NCBI RefSeq assembly: GCF_016890225.1
Contig: NZ_JAFELM010000035.1
Span: forward strand, 1 to 64,000
Reading direction: 5' to 3'
Origin: Bacillus suaedaesalsae
GTDB lineage: Bacteria > Bacillota > Bacilli > Bacillales > SA4
Length of the DNA stretch: 64,000 bases
The notes under the pieces were generated by a model. The model was not told where the DNA came from, ran no database searches, and worked only from the letters and a program-made list of their open reading frames with translations. This document shows, piece after piece, positions 1-9,765 of this stretch. A program made the translations under genes and the position numbers. The first letter of the stretch is position 1; each line of letters begins with the position of its first letter.

Positions 1-866
1 GCCTGCCAATTTTTGCTTTATACGCTTGTTATTATAATAATAGATATAGTCTTCAATTCTCTTTTTTAATTCCTCAAATGAGCACAGTGCTTCTCCATAA
101 TACATTTCCTGTTTCATTAACCCGAAAAAATTTTCCATAGGTGAATTATCTAAACAGTTTCCCTTTCGAGACATACTCTGGAACACCTTGTATTCCTTGA
201 GGGTACTTACCCATTGAATATGTTGATACTGCCATCCTTGATCAGAATGTATAGTAGTTCTGAACTTTGAATCTTTAACTATTTCTAGTGCTTCCCCGAG
301 AGGTCTGAGCACTAATTCTAAGGTTGGACGCATACTTATCCCATATGAAAGAACTTCACCGTTGAACATATCCATAATTGGATTTAGATATAGTTTTACA
401 TTGTCTGAACACTTGAATTCTGTGATATCAGTGGTTAACTTTTGATGATAAACATTTGTGTAAAAACGACGATTGATAAGGTTTTTGGCAACATTTCCAG
501 TGGTTCCTCTGTACGAACTATACTTACGTGATTTTCGCCCAAACTTATCTGCTTTGAGTCCAAGTTCATCCATGATTCGTTGAACTTTTTTATGATTGAC
601 CTTAACCCCGCGATTCTTCAATTCTAGTTTGATACGACGGTACCCATAATTGCCATTATTTTCGTCAAAAATGGATTGAATACTTTCCTCCAGCCCCTGG
701 TCTGGGTTTTCCTTCTTCATCATTTTAATATGATAATGATAGGAGGACTCGGGAATGCCAACTATTTGTAAAACATCTTTTAGTTTGAAGGTTTCTTTGA
801 GTTCGAGTGATAGCGCTGCTTGTGCTTTTCGAGATAGTTTTCCGGATCCATCTGAAAAGCTCGTAA
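1..866 (-). CDS. IS3-family transposase OrfB (DDE integrase domain), 3' end off window
   Basis: This is the catalytic half of the IS3-family transposase, expressed as an OrfAB fusion by -1 frameshifting. The frame is open from the slippery site to the window edge. It shows an HTH_21-like segment (NYGYRRIKLEL), then the DDE triad of the rve domain: D in TTDITEF, D in IHSDQGWQYQ and E in the segment MENFFGLMKQE. The C-terminal YYNNKRIKQKL segment is typical of IS150 OrfB, so only a few residues should lie beyond the window. I saw no internal stop. Confidence 0.9.
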
Positions 867-1343
867 CTTTTTTAAGTATTCTACCTCTAAACGAAGAAGC
901 TCGTTTTCCCGTTCCAATTTTTGTTCGTATGTCATTTCTTTTTCTTCGGTGTGTTTATTTTTTCTATTCTTAGCTTTATCAGACATGGATGGCCGTCCTT
1001 TCGGTCTATCCAGGGCTTCAGGACCCCCCTCGAGAAATGCCTTCTTCCAAGAGGCTATCATAGGAGTGTTTGTTAGCCCAAATTTAAGGGCTGTTTCAGT
1101 TTCTGAAGAACCTGTTCTCTGCATAAAGCTTAATACATCTAGCTTAAATTGAACAGAATATGTTTCCTTATTTTTCTTCTTCATTAAGCCTTCCACACCA
1201 AATCTCTCGTATATTTTTACCCATCTCAAAATTGGTGTACTGTCCTTCATACCATACTTTTTAGCCAAAAGGTTATATCCCAATTTCCCCTTTTGATACT
1301 CTTTGACTAGGTTTAACTTAAATTTTTCACTGTATTTAGCCAT
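780..1343 (-). CDS. IS3-family transposase OrfA (helix-turn-helix)
   Basis: A 187-aa OrfA with two HTH_Tnp_1/HTH_28-like segments (about residues 1-60 and 60-115), a basic linker, then a leucine-zipper-like coiled coil (about 135-165) leading into the YLKKL frameshift region. OrfA binds the IS ends and, without frameshifting, acts as regulator. It overlaps orfB, which lies in the -1 frame. Length and layout match the IS150 group. Confidence 0.92.
   Translation of the reverse strand: MAKYSEKFKLNLVKEYQKGKLGYNLLAKKYGMKDSTPILRWVKIYERFGVEGLMKKKNKETYSVQFKLDVLSFMQRTGSSETETALKFGLTNTPMIASWKKAFLEGGPEALDRPKGRPSMSDKAKNRKNKHTEEKEMTYEQKLERENELLRLEVEYLKKLRAFQMDPENYLEKHKQRYHSNSKKPSN
867..873 (-). promoter_or_regulatory. 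Programmed -1 ribosomal frameshift site A AAA AAG
   Basis: On the minus strand the orfA codons here read TTA AAA AAG, giving the heptamer A AAA AAG in the correct phase. Slipping back one base enters the open orfB frame directly (GTT ACG AGC and onward). This is the canonical IS3-family signal for producing the OrfAB transposase. Confidence 0.9.
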
Positions 1344-1370
1344 AAAAATACACCCCGAAAATTAGATTTC

Positions 1371-1395
1371 ACTCTAACTTTTGGGGTGCAGTACA
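1371..1395. repeat. Terminal inverted repeat of the IS150-like element
   Basis: The outer end reads TGTACTGCACCCCAAAAGTT on the minus strand, followed by AGAGT. The partner repeat lies outside the window. A direct target duplication cannot be checked without the other flank. Confidence 0.8.
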
Positions 1396-1956
1396 TTAAC
1401 TTTGGTTTCTGCTTTTTTCAAGATAACTTCTAACCATATAGTAAGAACTAACAGTAAAATAATGATTAATTCTTCGTTCCTTTATCCACTTTTCCATCTC
1501 TTCAAAATCAACTAAATGGATCATGATTTCCTCTGATACATCAAAGTTCTGTTTATCCGTCTTCTCTGCTTGTACAATTAAGAAATTAATTACTTTATTC
1601 GTTTGAGTAGCAGGATTAACCCAGAACTCTCCTAAGAAAATTGGACTTTCATCACTAGTGTATCCAGTTTCTTCACGAACTTCCCGAATGATTCCTTCTT
1701 CGAACGACTCGCCTTCTTCAAGCTTTCCAGCAGGAATTTCTAACATAAACTGTTCCGAAGGATGGCGGTATTGCTCTACCAATATAACTTGATTGTCTTT
1801 TGTCAGTACAAATGCATTTACCCAATCCGCATATTCATGAACATAATATTGATCGATCGTAAATCCATTTGGTAATTGGCACGTGTCAGCTCGCAGATTT
1901 CCGTATGGAGTTTTATAAATGTAATTTGAAGCGATTGTTTTCCACTTTTTCAACAT
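1396..1956 (-). CDS. NUDIX hydrolase, ADP-ribose pyrophosphatase type
   Basis: A 186-aa cytosolic NUDIX hydrolase that probably cleaves ADP-ribose-like nucleoside diphosphates to a monophosphate and a sugar phosphate. A complete Nudix box (G x5 E x7 RE x REE x GY) lies at about residues 76-98, preceded by the VLVEQYRHP-like strand common in NudF-type enzymes. The ribosome site GAGGAGAGAAGAGA precedes the ATG. The stop codon touches the IS terminus, so the C-terminus looks intact, but any native terminator has been separated by the insertion. Substrate is inferred from family resemblance only. Confidence 0.88.
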   Translation of the reverse strand: MLKKWKTIASNYIYKTPYGNLRADTCQLPNGFTIDQYYVHEYADWVNAFVLTKDNQVILVEQYRHPSEQFMLEIPAGKLEEGESFEEGIIREVREETGYTSDESPIFLGEFWVNPATQTNKVINFLIVQAEKTDKQNFDVSEEIMIHLVDFEEMEKWIKERRINHYFTVSSYYMVRSYLEKSRNQS

Positions 1957-1983
1957 TCTCTTCTCTCCTCAAAATCACCTTGC

Positions 1984-3477
1984 TTATCCGACAAAATCTC
2001 TAGTGGTGATTTGTCTTTCTAAAAACTCATTTAAATGTTTCAAACTATTCTTATCAACTAAAATATATAAAATATCATTTTGTTGTAATGTTGTATCTCC
2101 TGTTGGAGTCTCAAGCTGCTTATCTCTTACAATTGCATTAATAAGTACCTTATTTGGAAATTGTACATCTTTTAGTGTTTTACCAATTAGTTCGTTATTC
2201 TCTCCAATATGGTACTCGATCATCTCAGCATTTGCATGACCAATGGAAACAATTTCTAATGAATGCGATGTTTCTGCCTTAACTGGTCCAGAGAGAGAAA
2301 GTTTTTTTACAAAAAACTGTATGGTTGTACCTTGAATTAATGCAGAAGTTAACACGACGAAGAAAACAACATTAAATATAAGTTGACTGTTTTCAACTCC
2401 TGCAATCAGTGGAAAGGTAGCCAATACGATTGGTACTGCACCACGCAAACCTGCCCACGATAAGAAAATCTTCTCCTTTAAATCAAAGTCAAAGAAATGA
2501 ATGGATATAAAGACAGCAATAGGTCTCGCAATAAATAGAAGGATAAAGGATATAAGCAACCCTCTCCAAATTAATCCAAAATCCATTAGTTCTGATGGGA
2601 ATACTAATAAACCTAGTATAATAAACATTAAAATTTGCATCATCCAGGCAAAACCTTCATTAAAACGTAAGATTGAGTGCCTATACACCAAATCACGGTT
2701 TCCAATTATAATCGCTGCCACATACACAGCAAGTAATCCACTAGCATTAACCATTGCCGTTATACTATATGTAAAAACTGCAAAAGCAAGTGCGAAAACA
2801 GGGTATAATCCACTGGAATCAAGGGAGATTTTATTAATGGAATTAGAGGAGAGTCTTCCTAACAGAAGTCCAATGAGTAAACCAATACCCATTTGCCAAA
2901 CAAAAGACCCGATGAACAAAAATACATTTCCATTATCTGTCGTTAGCAGTTCAATAAAAGATAACGTTAGAAAGACTGCCATCGGGTCATTCGTACCAGA
3001 TTCAGCTTCAAGTGTGGAAGATATCTTTCCCTTTACATTTTGTCCCGATAGAATGGAAAATACAGCTGCAGCATCTGTTGAACCAACAATTGCTCCTACT
3101 AAAAAGGCACCAAGCCAATCTATGCCCAATACAAGCTTTACCCCTACAGCTACAATTGCAGTTGTTAATAATACTCCGATTGTAGCCAATGTAAGTGAAG
3201 GGGCCATTACTCGTTTAACAGCCTTCCATTTTGTCTGTAGACCACCTTCAAATAAAATGATGATAAGTGCTAAAACGCCTATTAATTGAGCTACATTCGC
3301 ATTATCAAAATAAATAATACCTAAAACATCACTGCCCATAACAATCCCGACTAGTATAAACAATACAAGTGACGGAACACCAAGTCTTGAAGACAGCTTT
3401 GTTGTGACAACTCCAAGAATAAGCAGGATTGAAAACAATAATATTAGGTAATCGGTATCAAAGTGTTCAATGATCAT
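1984..3477 (-). CDS. Potassium/proton antiporter, CPA family, with C-terminal RCK_C domain
   Basis: A 497-aa inner-membrane cation/proton antiporter. About 12 hydrophobic segments fill residues 5-390 and carry the conserved GSTDAAAVF and GTNDPMAVF motifs with the transport aspartates. A soluble TrkA_C (RCK_C) domain at about 400-485 probably senses nucleotide or ions. This layout is that of CvrA/NhaP2-type K+/H+ antiporters. It starts at ATG with AGGAGG 6 bases upstream. K+ rather than Na+ as substrate is an inference from the RCK_C domain. Confidence 0.87.
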   Translation of the reverse strand: MIIEHFDTDYLILLFSILLILGVVTTKLSSRLGVPSLVLFILVGIVMGSDVLGIIYFDNANVAQLIGVLALIIILFEGGLQTKWKAVKRVMAPSLTLATIGVLLTTAIVAVGVKLVLGIDWLGAFLVGAIVGSTDAAAVFSILSGQNVKGKISSTLEAESGTNDPMAVFLTLSFIELLTTDNGNVFLFIGSFVWQMGIGLLIGLLLGRLSSNSINKISLDSSGLYPVFALAFAVFTYSITAMVNASGLLAVYVAAIIIGNRDLVYRHSILRFNEGFAWMMQILMFIILGLLVFPSELMDFGLIWRGLLISFILLFIARPIAVFISIHFFDFDLKEKIFLSWAGLRGAVPIVLATFPLIAGVENSQLIFNVVFFVVLTSALIQGTTIQFFVKKLSLSGPVKAETSHSLEIVSIGHANAEMIEYHIGENNELIGKTLKDVQFPNKVLINAIVRDKQLETPTGDTTLQQNDILYILVDKNSLKHLNEFLERQITTRDFVG

Positions 3478-3585
3478 AGCATACCTCCTATCTACCTTTT
3501 ATGTAACTACCCAAGTAACCGCTCAATAAGTACCTACTATAATTTTATCATCTTCAACTGCAATTATCATGAAAGACACCTTAAA

Positions 3586-3625
3586 TCTAAATAAAAAAGT
3601 CCTTTATCCAAGATAAAAGACTTCC
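3586..3625 (-). terminator. Rho-independent terminator after the 54-aa gene
   Basis: The stem AAGTC-TTTATC pairs with GATAAA-GACTT around a CAA loop, with one mismatch. A T-rich run follows in the minus direction. Confidence 0.65.
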
Positions 3626-3636
3626 AGCTACATTCA

Positions 3637-3801
3637 TTATTCCTCTTTGGAATCTTCCTGATAATGTTCATTAAGATAGGCATTCTCCGTTGTTGCAAAA
3701 TTAACAGACAGTAAACTTTGTTCTGGATCCATCCCATAATAGCCTTTTTTCTCATTTTCTGTTAGCTCACCACTTTGGAACATTGGTTCTTTTTCTTTCA
3801 A
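3637..3801 (-). CDS. Small acidic hypothetical protein (54 aa), TTG start
   Basis: A short gene in a different frame from the longer ORF that overlaps it. It starts at TTG, with a GAGGGTGATG ribosome site just upstream, and ends at TAA followed by a terminator. The product is hydrophilic and rich in Glu, with a GYYGMDPEQSLLSVNFATTE core and no Cys or membrane segment. I do not recognise the family. It stands alone between the antiporter and the oxidoreductase. Ribosome site, composition and terminator make it a likely real gene. Confidence 0.65.
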   Translation of the reverse strand: MKEKEPMFQSGELTENEKKGYYGMDPEQSLLSVNFATTENAYLNEHYQEDSKEE

Positions 3802-3845
3802 TTCATCACCCTCAATTGTTCATTCTCCACTTTAATATAAACAAT

Positions 3846-4823
3846 TTAGGTAACTTTTAGTAAAACTTTACCTGTACTTTTTCTACATTCAACAAGTTCA
3901 TGTGCTTGCTTTGCTTCCTTTAAGTCGAACTGACCTCCAATATGGAATGTTAATTTCCCTTCAGCGATTAAAGGTATCACTTCTTTAGCTGTTTCTTTTA
4001 AAAGGTGTAGACGTTTACTTCTCGTTGATCCTAAGCTAAAACCCAGTACTGACCGGCAACTTGCGTGAAGCTCTGCCGTTTGAAACTTTCCTACTTTTCC
4101 ACTTGAGTTACCAAAGTGAACAAGTCTTCCATATGGAGCTAAACATTTCATACTTTGCTCAGATACTTCACCTGCAATCGAATCTAAAATAACGTTGACT
4201 CCGTCTCCATCTGTTAGTTGGTTGACTACTTTAGCGAAGTCTTCTGTTGTGTAGGAAATTACATGATCAGCACCTGATTGAAGTGCAACCTGCTTTTTCT
4301 CTTCACTACCAACTGTTCCTATTACTCTTCCCGCTCCAAGTAGTTTCGCTAACTGTATCGCTGTCGTCCCAACTCCGCCTGCAGCAGCATGAATTAAGAC
4401 AGTTTCACCTTTTTCTATTCGGGCAATATCAGCTAATAACTTATACGATAGAAAGGAAACAATCGGACATGCCGCAGCTGTTTCAACACCAATTTCGTCA
4501 GGAATAGTAAATGTAAGTGCTTCGTTTGCTACTATGTACTCTGCATAGGATCCACTTGCTGGAAAAGCAATTACTCTTTGACCAACTTGTAATCCTTGTA
4601 CGTTTTCACCTACTTGTGAAATAACACCTACAGCGTCCAAACCTGGTATAAATGGGAGCTTCCCTGCTCCTTTTATTCCATAACGGGATTTTATATCGGC
4701 AAAATTCACACTCGTTGCATCAACCTTTATTAACACTTGGTCTGGTTGAATGATTGGCACTTCAACATCTTTGTATTTCATTACTTCTGGTCCGCCATAT
4801 TCTGTTACGACAATTGCTTTCAT
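3846..4823 (-). CDS. NADPH:quinone oxidoreductase (zinc-independent MDR family)
   Basis: A cytosolic quinone reductase-like MDR protein of about 325 aa. It has an N-terminal GroES-like domain and a Rossmann fold with the nucleotide loop AAAGGVGTTAIQLAK near residue 150. The zinc ligands of alcohol dehydrogenases are absent, as in QOR/crotonyl-CoA-reductase-like members. I place the start at the second ATG (4823) because AGGGG lies 7 bases upstream of it and too close to the first ATG at 4829. Substrate unknown. Confidence 0.88.
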   Translation of the reverse strand: MKAIVVTEYGGPEVMKYKDVEVPIIQPDQVLIKVDATSVNFADIKSRYGIKGAGKLPFIPGLDAVGVISQVGENVQGLQVGQRVIAFPASGSYAEYIVANEALTFTIPDEIGVETAAACPIVSFLSYKLLADIARIEKGETVLIHAAAGGVGTTAIQLAKLLGAGRVIGTVGSEEKKQVALQSGADHVISYTTEDFAKVVNQLTDGDGVNVILDSIAGEVSEQSMKCLAPYGRLVHFGNSSGKVGKFQTAELHASCRSVLGFSLGSTRSKRLHLLKETAKEVIPLIAEGKLTFHIGGQFDLKEAKQAHELVECRKSTGKVLLKVT

Positions 4824-4895
4824 GCTCATTCCCCTATCTACTTTTCGATAGATTTATTGTAAAATCTTTACATCATTTCAGCTATGATGAAATCG

Positions 4896-5549
4896 TTATT
4901 GTCGGTCATTAGGTAAACTTATAAGCTTTACTTCATCAATTGTAAGTAACAGGGCTTCCTCATCCTTTAATCGAACAACATCCTCGCCTGACTGTTCTTC
5001 ATACTTCACAATTCTATCTTCAATAGTAAGATCTCCTGGAAAAACATCTTCTCGGTCATAATGAGGCATGATTGGAAACTTATATAAATTTATAGCATTT
5101 AAGGAGCATAATTTTACATTCTCTATTAACTGAGGTGTGAAATGTTTAACGATCTGAAGGTGCGGTCCTAATACTAACGAACCTGCACTGACACCAATTA
5201 GTATCGTCCCTTCCTCCGCTTTTCTCTTGATAATGATGTCAGCACCTGTCTTTTTCATTTGTTCTAAAAGATAAAAAGGATTTCCACCAGTTAAATAAAT
5301 GACATCGTATTGTTCCAATTTTGACGGCTCATCCAACTCAACGTCAACAAAATCAACATAACAAATTCCCATCGATTGAAATTGCTTCTTCGCTTCTATT
5401 ACTCTAGGATGCTTTTCCTTTAACTCTACTGCTGCAGTTGTAATAATGGCTACTTTAACATGTTCAATCTTCAAAGTTAGTAGATTTAAGAAAGCAGATT
5501 GAATACATTGATTAGAAAATCCTTTTGAGGTTAGTAGTATTCTCATCAT
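4896..5549 (-). CDS. Peptidase S51-like / class I glutamine amidotransferase-like protein
   Basis: A 217-aa protein with the fold signature of the dipeptidase E (S51) group: the nucleophile elbow GVSAGSLVLG at about residue 120, preceded by YLTGGNPFYLLEQ, which resembles the conserved GGN segment. A predicted Ser nucleophile would make it a peptidase or amidase; substrate unknown. ATG ATG at 5549/5546 are both possible starts behind AAGGTGAGGA. Its start lies 4 bp from the stop of the upstream 5554-6312 gene, so the two are probably co-transcribed. Confidence 0.8.
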   Translation of the reverse strand: MMRILLTSKGFSNQCIQSAFLNLLTLKIEHVKVAIITTAAVELKEKHPRVIEAKKQFQSMGICYVDFVDVELDEPSKLEQYDVIYLTGGNPFYLLEQMKKTGADIIIKRKAEEGTILIGVSAGSLVLGPHLQIVKHFTPQLIENVKLCSLNAINLYKFPIMPHYDREDVFPGDLTIEDRIVKYEEQSGEDVVRLKDEEALLLTIDEVKLISLPNDRQ

Positions 5550-5553
5550 TTCC

Positions 5554-6312
5554 TCACCTTAACTTTTGATAAATAGATAATGCCTCTAGTACAAACCCAG
5601 CATCATAACCAGTTTTCTCAGATATCCTCGTTGCCCACTCTTCTATTGTATGTAGTGGCTCATCATAAAACTTTCCTTCACTTGTACTTAAGAAGCTTTC
5701 AAAATTGTAAAATTCAAAATGAGCAATCTCGTTTTTGTAAGGAATTCTACATTCTAATAAGGGGTGTTGTTTAATATGATTTTGTGAGAATTCAGCTGCT
5801 TGTAGCAAAATGTTAGATTCAATAGGTGTTGTATCATAAGTTTGCCTTGAAACCTTTCCATTTGGTCTATAGTAGTGAACAAGGATATCCTTCTCTCTCT
5901 GTTCTATCTGCACATCCGCTGCTGGAAAGTACCCTGTCATTCTATCATTTCTGAAGTTTTCATCCTCACAGTCTATTAAGATCGGTTGTATCCATTGATC
6001 ACCTAAATCACATAAGTAGCGATTCCCCTTCTCGCAAACGGCAATTACTCCTACATGGGCTTCTGGTGTATGAAGATCGTGACCAATTGAATATGCCTTT
6101 ACGCCTGCTTGCTTAAACTCATCTAATAACCAAATCGCTAAATCAAAACAATTACCTGTTATTCCAAACTGTTCATAATGTTCTTTCATTAACGATACAT
6201 CACGTTGTTTTTGACTACCCCCTTTCTCGAAGTACCACACTTTTGTTAATGTTTCCATTGGAAACGAATTAAATTGATTCCATACCGATAAAATTTCGTT
6301 TGGTGCTTTCAT
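5554..6312 (-). CDS. Transglutaminase/arylamine N-acetyltransferase-like protein with Cys-His-Asp pattern
   Basis: About 252 aa. I do not recognise an exact family. The order of a buried Cys (GNCFDLAIWLL), a His (PEAHVGVIA) and an Asp (YLCDLGDQW) is the catalytic pattern of transglutaminase-like and NAT-fold enzymes. The open frame extends upstream to 6354, but AGGGGG lies 7 bases before the ATG at 6312, so I use that start. It sits 4 bp upstream of the S51-like gene. Function is inferred only from residue order. Confidence 0.6.
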   Translation of the reverse strand: MKAPNEILSVWNQFNSFPMETLTKVWYFEKGGSQKQRDVSLMKEHYEQFGITGNCFDLAIWLLDEFKQAGVKAYSIGHDLHTPEAHVGVIAVCEKGNRYLCDLGDQWIQPILIDCEDENFRNDRMTGYFPAADVQIEQREKDILVHYYRPNGKVSRQTYDTTPIESNILLQAAEFSQNHIKQHPLLECRIPYKNEIAHFEFYNFESFLSTSEGKFYDEPLHTIEEWATRISEKTGYDAGFVLEALSIYQKLR

Positions 6313-6383
6313 CTCATGCCCCCTATGAATACTCCTTTTTCTAATATATACCATCTATTATTCCAGAGGGTAGTAATAACTTT

Positions 6384-7107
6384 TTAATGCTCTTTATCAA
6401 AATAAGATTTATTCACAACATAATACATCCACACCATTAAAGGAAATTGTTCCTGAATGGTTTAAAACAAGGGCAATCGCAAACGTACACATATTCGCAA
6501 TACTGTGCTCATAGCCTGAAATGAAAAAGCAAAACACAAACAGCATCATCACGAAAAGCTTCGGACCATCACTTTTCATACTCATCGGAATAAAAAATGC
6601 TAAACAAACTAACCAGTTACAGAGAATTCCTCGGAAAAACAATTCCATGATCGGTGTGTTCATCATTTTTTCCACAACAGTTAACAAAAAACTATTAACA
6701 GACGACGAACTAAACAAACCTGTTGTATAAATTAAAAAGGCAAATACTATAGCACCGATAATATTGCCGATATAGCTCAAAATAAGTAATTTAGATACCG
6801 ATGACCATTTCATTTTCTTTCGAAACGCAGCAAAAGACATGTAAAACGTGTTGCCAGTAAATAAATCTCCACCACCGTATGCGATTAAAATGATAGCTGA
6901 GCCAAAAGTGATAGCTGCAATTGGATAGGCAAAAGGCGAATGCTCGTTGTAGAAAAAACCACCACTTTTGAATGCAACAATTACACCGAACCCAATGAAC
7001 ATACTCGCTAACGCTGAACGCAGTATATAATGAAGCGGATTAGTTTCATAAATCTTCTGTTTTTTAAGCGCTAGTTTTTCTACTTCTGACAATGCGTTCG
7101 TTTCCAT
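6384..7107 (-). pseudogene. Formate/nitrite transporter family gene with a broken C-terminus
   Basis: The open frame (stop at 6409) encodes 232 aa of an FNT-family channel with about five membrane segments, including the GGDLFTGNT motif and the conserved IANMCTFAIALVLNHSGTISF stretch in two parts. It then diverges and stops after VDVLCCE. In another frame, the bases to 6384 encode VWMYYVVNKSYFDKEH, a normal FNT C-terminal tail. The last helix, with its conserved NLIPVTLGN-type motif, is missing. An internal deletion that also shifted the frame explains this best. The protein is probably non-functional, though a truncated product could be made. Confidence 0.75.
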
Positions 7108-7131
7108 TCTCTCCCCTATCCTCTATTTTGC

Positions 7132-8130
<999 letters not shown>

Positions 8131-8170
8131 TTAGGATGTAACAAAGCACCGTAATCATACAGTTACGTAT

Positions 8171-8204
8171 ATAAAAAAGTACTTGGAGCAGCTCCAAGTA
8201 CTTT
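8171..8204 (-). terminator. Strong terminator hairpin after the anti-sigma gene
   Basis: A 14-bp perfect stem (AAAGTACTTGGAGC and its complement, 8176-8204) is followed in the minus direction by TTTTTTAT. It insulates the sigma/anti-sigma operon from ldh. Confidence 0.9.
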
Positions 8205-8268
8205 AGAAAGTGTTACTAATTTTATTTATATAGAAAGCTAATTCAAGCAAATTCATTCATATTATTTA

Positions 8269-8982
8269 TTATGGCCTAAAACGTTCAAAGGAATTAGCAA
8301 TTTCTATCAATTCATTTTTTGTTAGTAGACCTTCTTGCTCTTTAGGAAAACCATGATGTAAGGTTATTTCATAAATAATTCCCTCATTCTCCCAAAGTAA
8401 TCCTTCAAGATTCTCATTTGCACTATATTTTGCTTCACTTCCGTCTTCTAGTTTTTCATTATTCACACCAGCACCAACAAATGTTGTTGTAGCCGCATCA
8501 TGAATTAATATTTCAAGTGTCTTAGGCTTTTTATTATCTGTTGACTCATATACAATCTTTCTAAGATTCGCCTTTGGATCATCCAACTGAGTCTCTGGAG
8601 GATCTTTTGTCAGGTCAATTTCACCAACGTACATTGTCTCAACTTTTACATCATTAAGTTCAAACGGCAAATAAGTAGGCAACTTAATTGGCAAATGATA
8701 GGTTTGTAACAACTTATTATTTTCAAGTTGCTCTTCTCCTGGGAATTCATAAAATAAATTCGAGGATACAACTCCTGTTTGAAATAATATACTTCCAATA
8801 AGACCTACTATCAGCAAAGATAATGCCGCAGCGCTTACATAAGATTTCAATGTAAAATGAAAGATTCTTTTACGTTTTCTTAGATTTTTATAGACATCCT
8901 TCTTATTGTTCTCGTCAAAGGAAAAATCACTGTATACGGTTTTCATCATACTATCTTTTAAGTTGTTTAATTTATTCTCCAT
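8269..8982 (-). CDS. Putative membrane anti-sigma factor
   Basis: A 237-aa protein with a cytoplasmic N-terminus of about 45 residues, one membrane helix (about 47-68) and an extracytoplasmic C-terminal domain. It overlaps the ECF sigma gene by 11 bp, the usual arrangement for a sigma factor and its cognate anti-sigma factor, and this is the main evidence for the role. The outer domain (LPTYLPFELNDV onward) resembles DUF4367-type domains found in such proteins. No zinc-binding HxxxCxxC motif is visible. Ribosome site AGGGGGTG. Confidence 0.72.
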   Translation of the reverse strand: MENKLNNLKDSMMKTVYSDFSFDENNKKDVYKNLRKRKRIFHFTLKSYVSAAALSLLIVGLIGSILFQTGVVSSNLFYEFPGEEQLENNKLLQTYHLPIKLPTYLPFELNDVKVETMYVGEIDLTKDPPETQLDDPKANLRKIVYESTDNKKPKTLEILIHDAATTTFVGAGVNNEKLEDGSEAKYSANENLEGLLWENEGIIYEITLHHGFPKEQEGLLTKNELIEIANSFERFRP

Positions 8983-9514
8983 CTAAGAGCACCCCCTCTG
9001 GATATTTCTCTCTCAGAAGCTCTTTTGCACGTGTTAATCTTGTTTTGACAGTACTAATATTTATAATTAGACAGTCCGATAATTCTTGAAGACTCATTTC
9101 TTGAAAATAGTATAAATAGATTACTTCACGATATTTGACTGGTAATGAAAGCACGTGCATAGTTAGTTCTTCATTTTCATCATTACTGACCACAATTTGC
9201 TCTGGTGAAGAAGCATTACCCTTCACAAAATCAACAATCTTGTCATTTAGGAATGTCTTATTGTAGTTCCAACTACGTAGATAATCCTTACAACGATTTA
9301 CAGTAATACGATATAACCATGTTCGATAACTGGCTTCTCCTCGAAACGTATCGATTTTTTCATAAAACCGAATAAACACATCCTGTGCTAAATCCTCAGC
9401 CATTTCGTAATTTTTCACGTATGAAAAAGCCAAATATAATACATCGTTCCCATATTGATTCATAACTTCTTCTAGTAGCTGACCTCTAGGATAAGGTACT
9501 TGTTTAATCCCCAT
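8972..9514 (-). CDS. ECF-type RNA polymerase sigma factor
   Basis: A 180-aa sigma-70 family ECF factor. Region 2 (about residues 18-85) includes DLAQDVFIRFYEKIDTFRG and WLYRITVNRCKDYLR; region 4 (about 115-170) has the helix-turn-helix LQELSDCLIINISTVKTRL. It directs RNA polymerase to a small stress regulon and is probably held inactive by the overlapping membrane protein. Ribosome site AGGGGATG. The divergent LPETS protein/sortase pair is a candidate target by position only. Confidence 0.93.
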   Translation of the reverse strand: MGIKQVPYPRGQLLEEVMNQYGNDVLYLAFSYVKNYEMAEDLAQDVFIRFYEKIDTFRGEASYRTWLYRITVNRCKDYLRSWNYNKTFLNDKIVDFVKGNASSPEQIVVSNDENEELTMHVLSLPVKYREVIYLYYFQEMSLQELSDCLIINISTVKTRLTRAKELLREKYPEGVLLDGE

Positions 9515-9549
9515 TTACATCCCCTGCCTTGCTTTTGACGTACTATTTT

Positions 9550-9574
9550 GACGTAGCACTTCGTTTAAAAGTTT
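9550..9574 (-). promoter_or_regulatory. Candidate ECF-dependent autoregulatory promoter
   Basis: Read on the minus strand, AAAC (9574-9571) is followed after 17 bases by CGTC (9553-9550), about 36 bp before the sigma gene start. ECF promoters commonly have AAC at -35 and CGT at -10. A second ACGTCAAAA copy follows 13 bases on (9532-9540). Weak by itself. Confidence 0.4.
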
Positions 9575-9765
9575 GGTTTTTCTAAGATATACTTCTTTCT
9601 ACATTCTCTGCCAATACATACAAGCCTTCATTCGTTTCAAATTCTATAAAACTTTTGGCGTATTTTGTTACTTCGAATGTCGTAATTACAGGAATTACAA
9701 GCAATCATTCCTCTTCTCTCTCATAAAGTAAGGTAGATACAACTTACAATTTGGAGGGAAAACGA

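Larger units (their letters stand above)
1..1395 (-). mobile_element. IS3-family (IS150-group) insertion sequence, cut by the window edge
   Basis: One end of an IS150-like element is present: terminus at 1395, orfA, an A AAA AAG slippery site and most of orfB, which runs off at position 1. The terminal bases read TGTACTGCACCCC on the minus strand, matching the usual TGTACTG start of IS150-group ends. The terminus directly abuts the TAA stop of the NUDIX gene (1396-1398), so the element landed at or just beyond that gene's end. Nothing in the visible part looks broken, so it may be active. Confidence 0.93.

Noticed and set aside
3567-3755. 62-aa open frame on the minus strand
   Set aside because: It is a shifted-frame shadow of the 54-aa gene at 3637-3801, which has the ribosome site.
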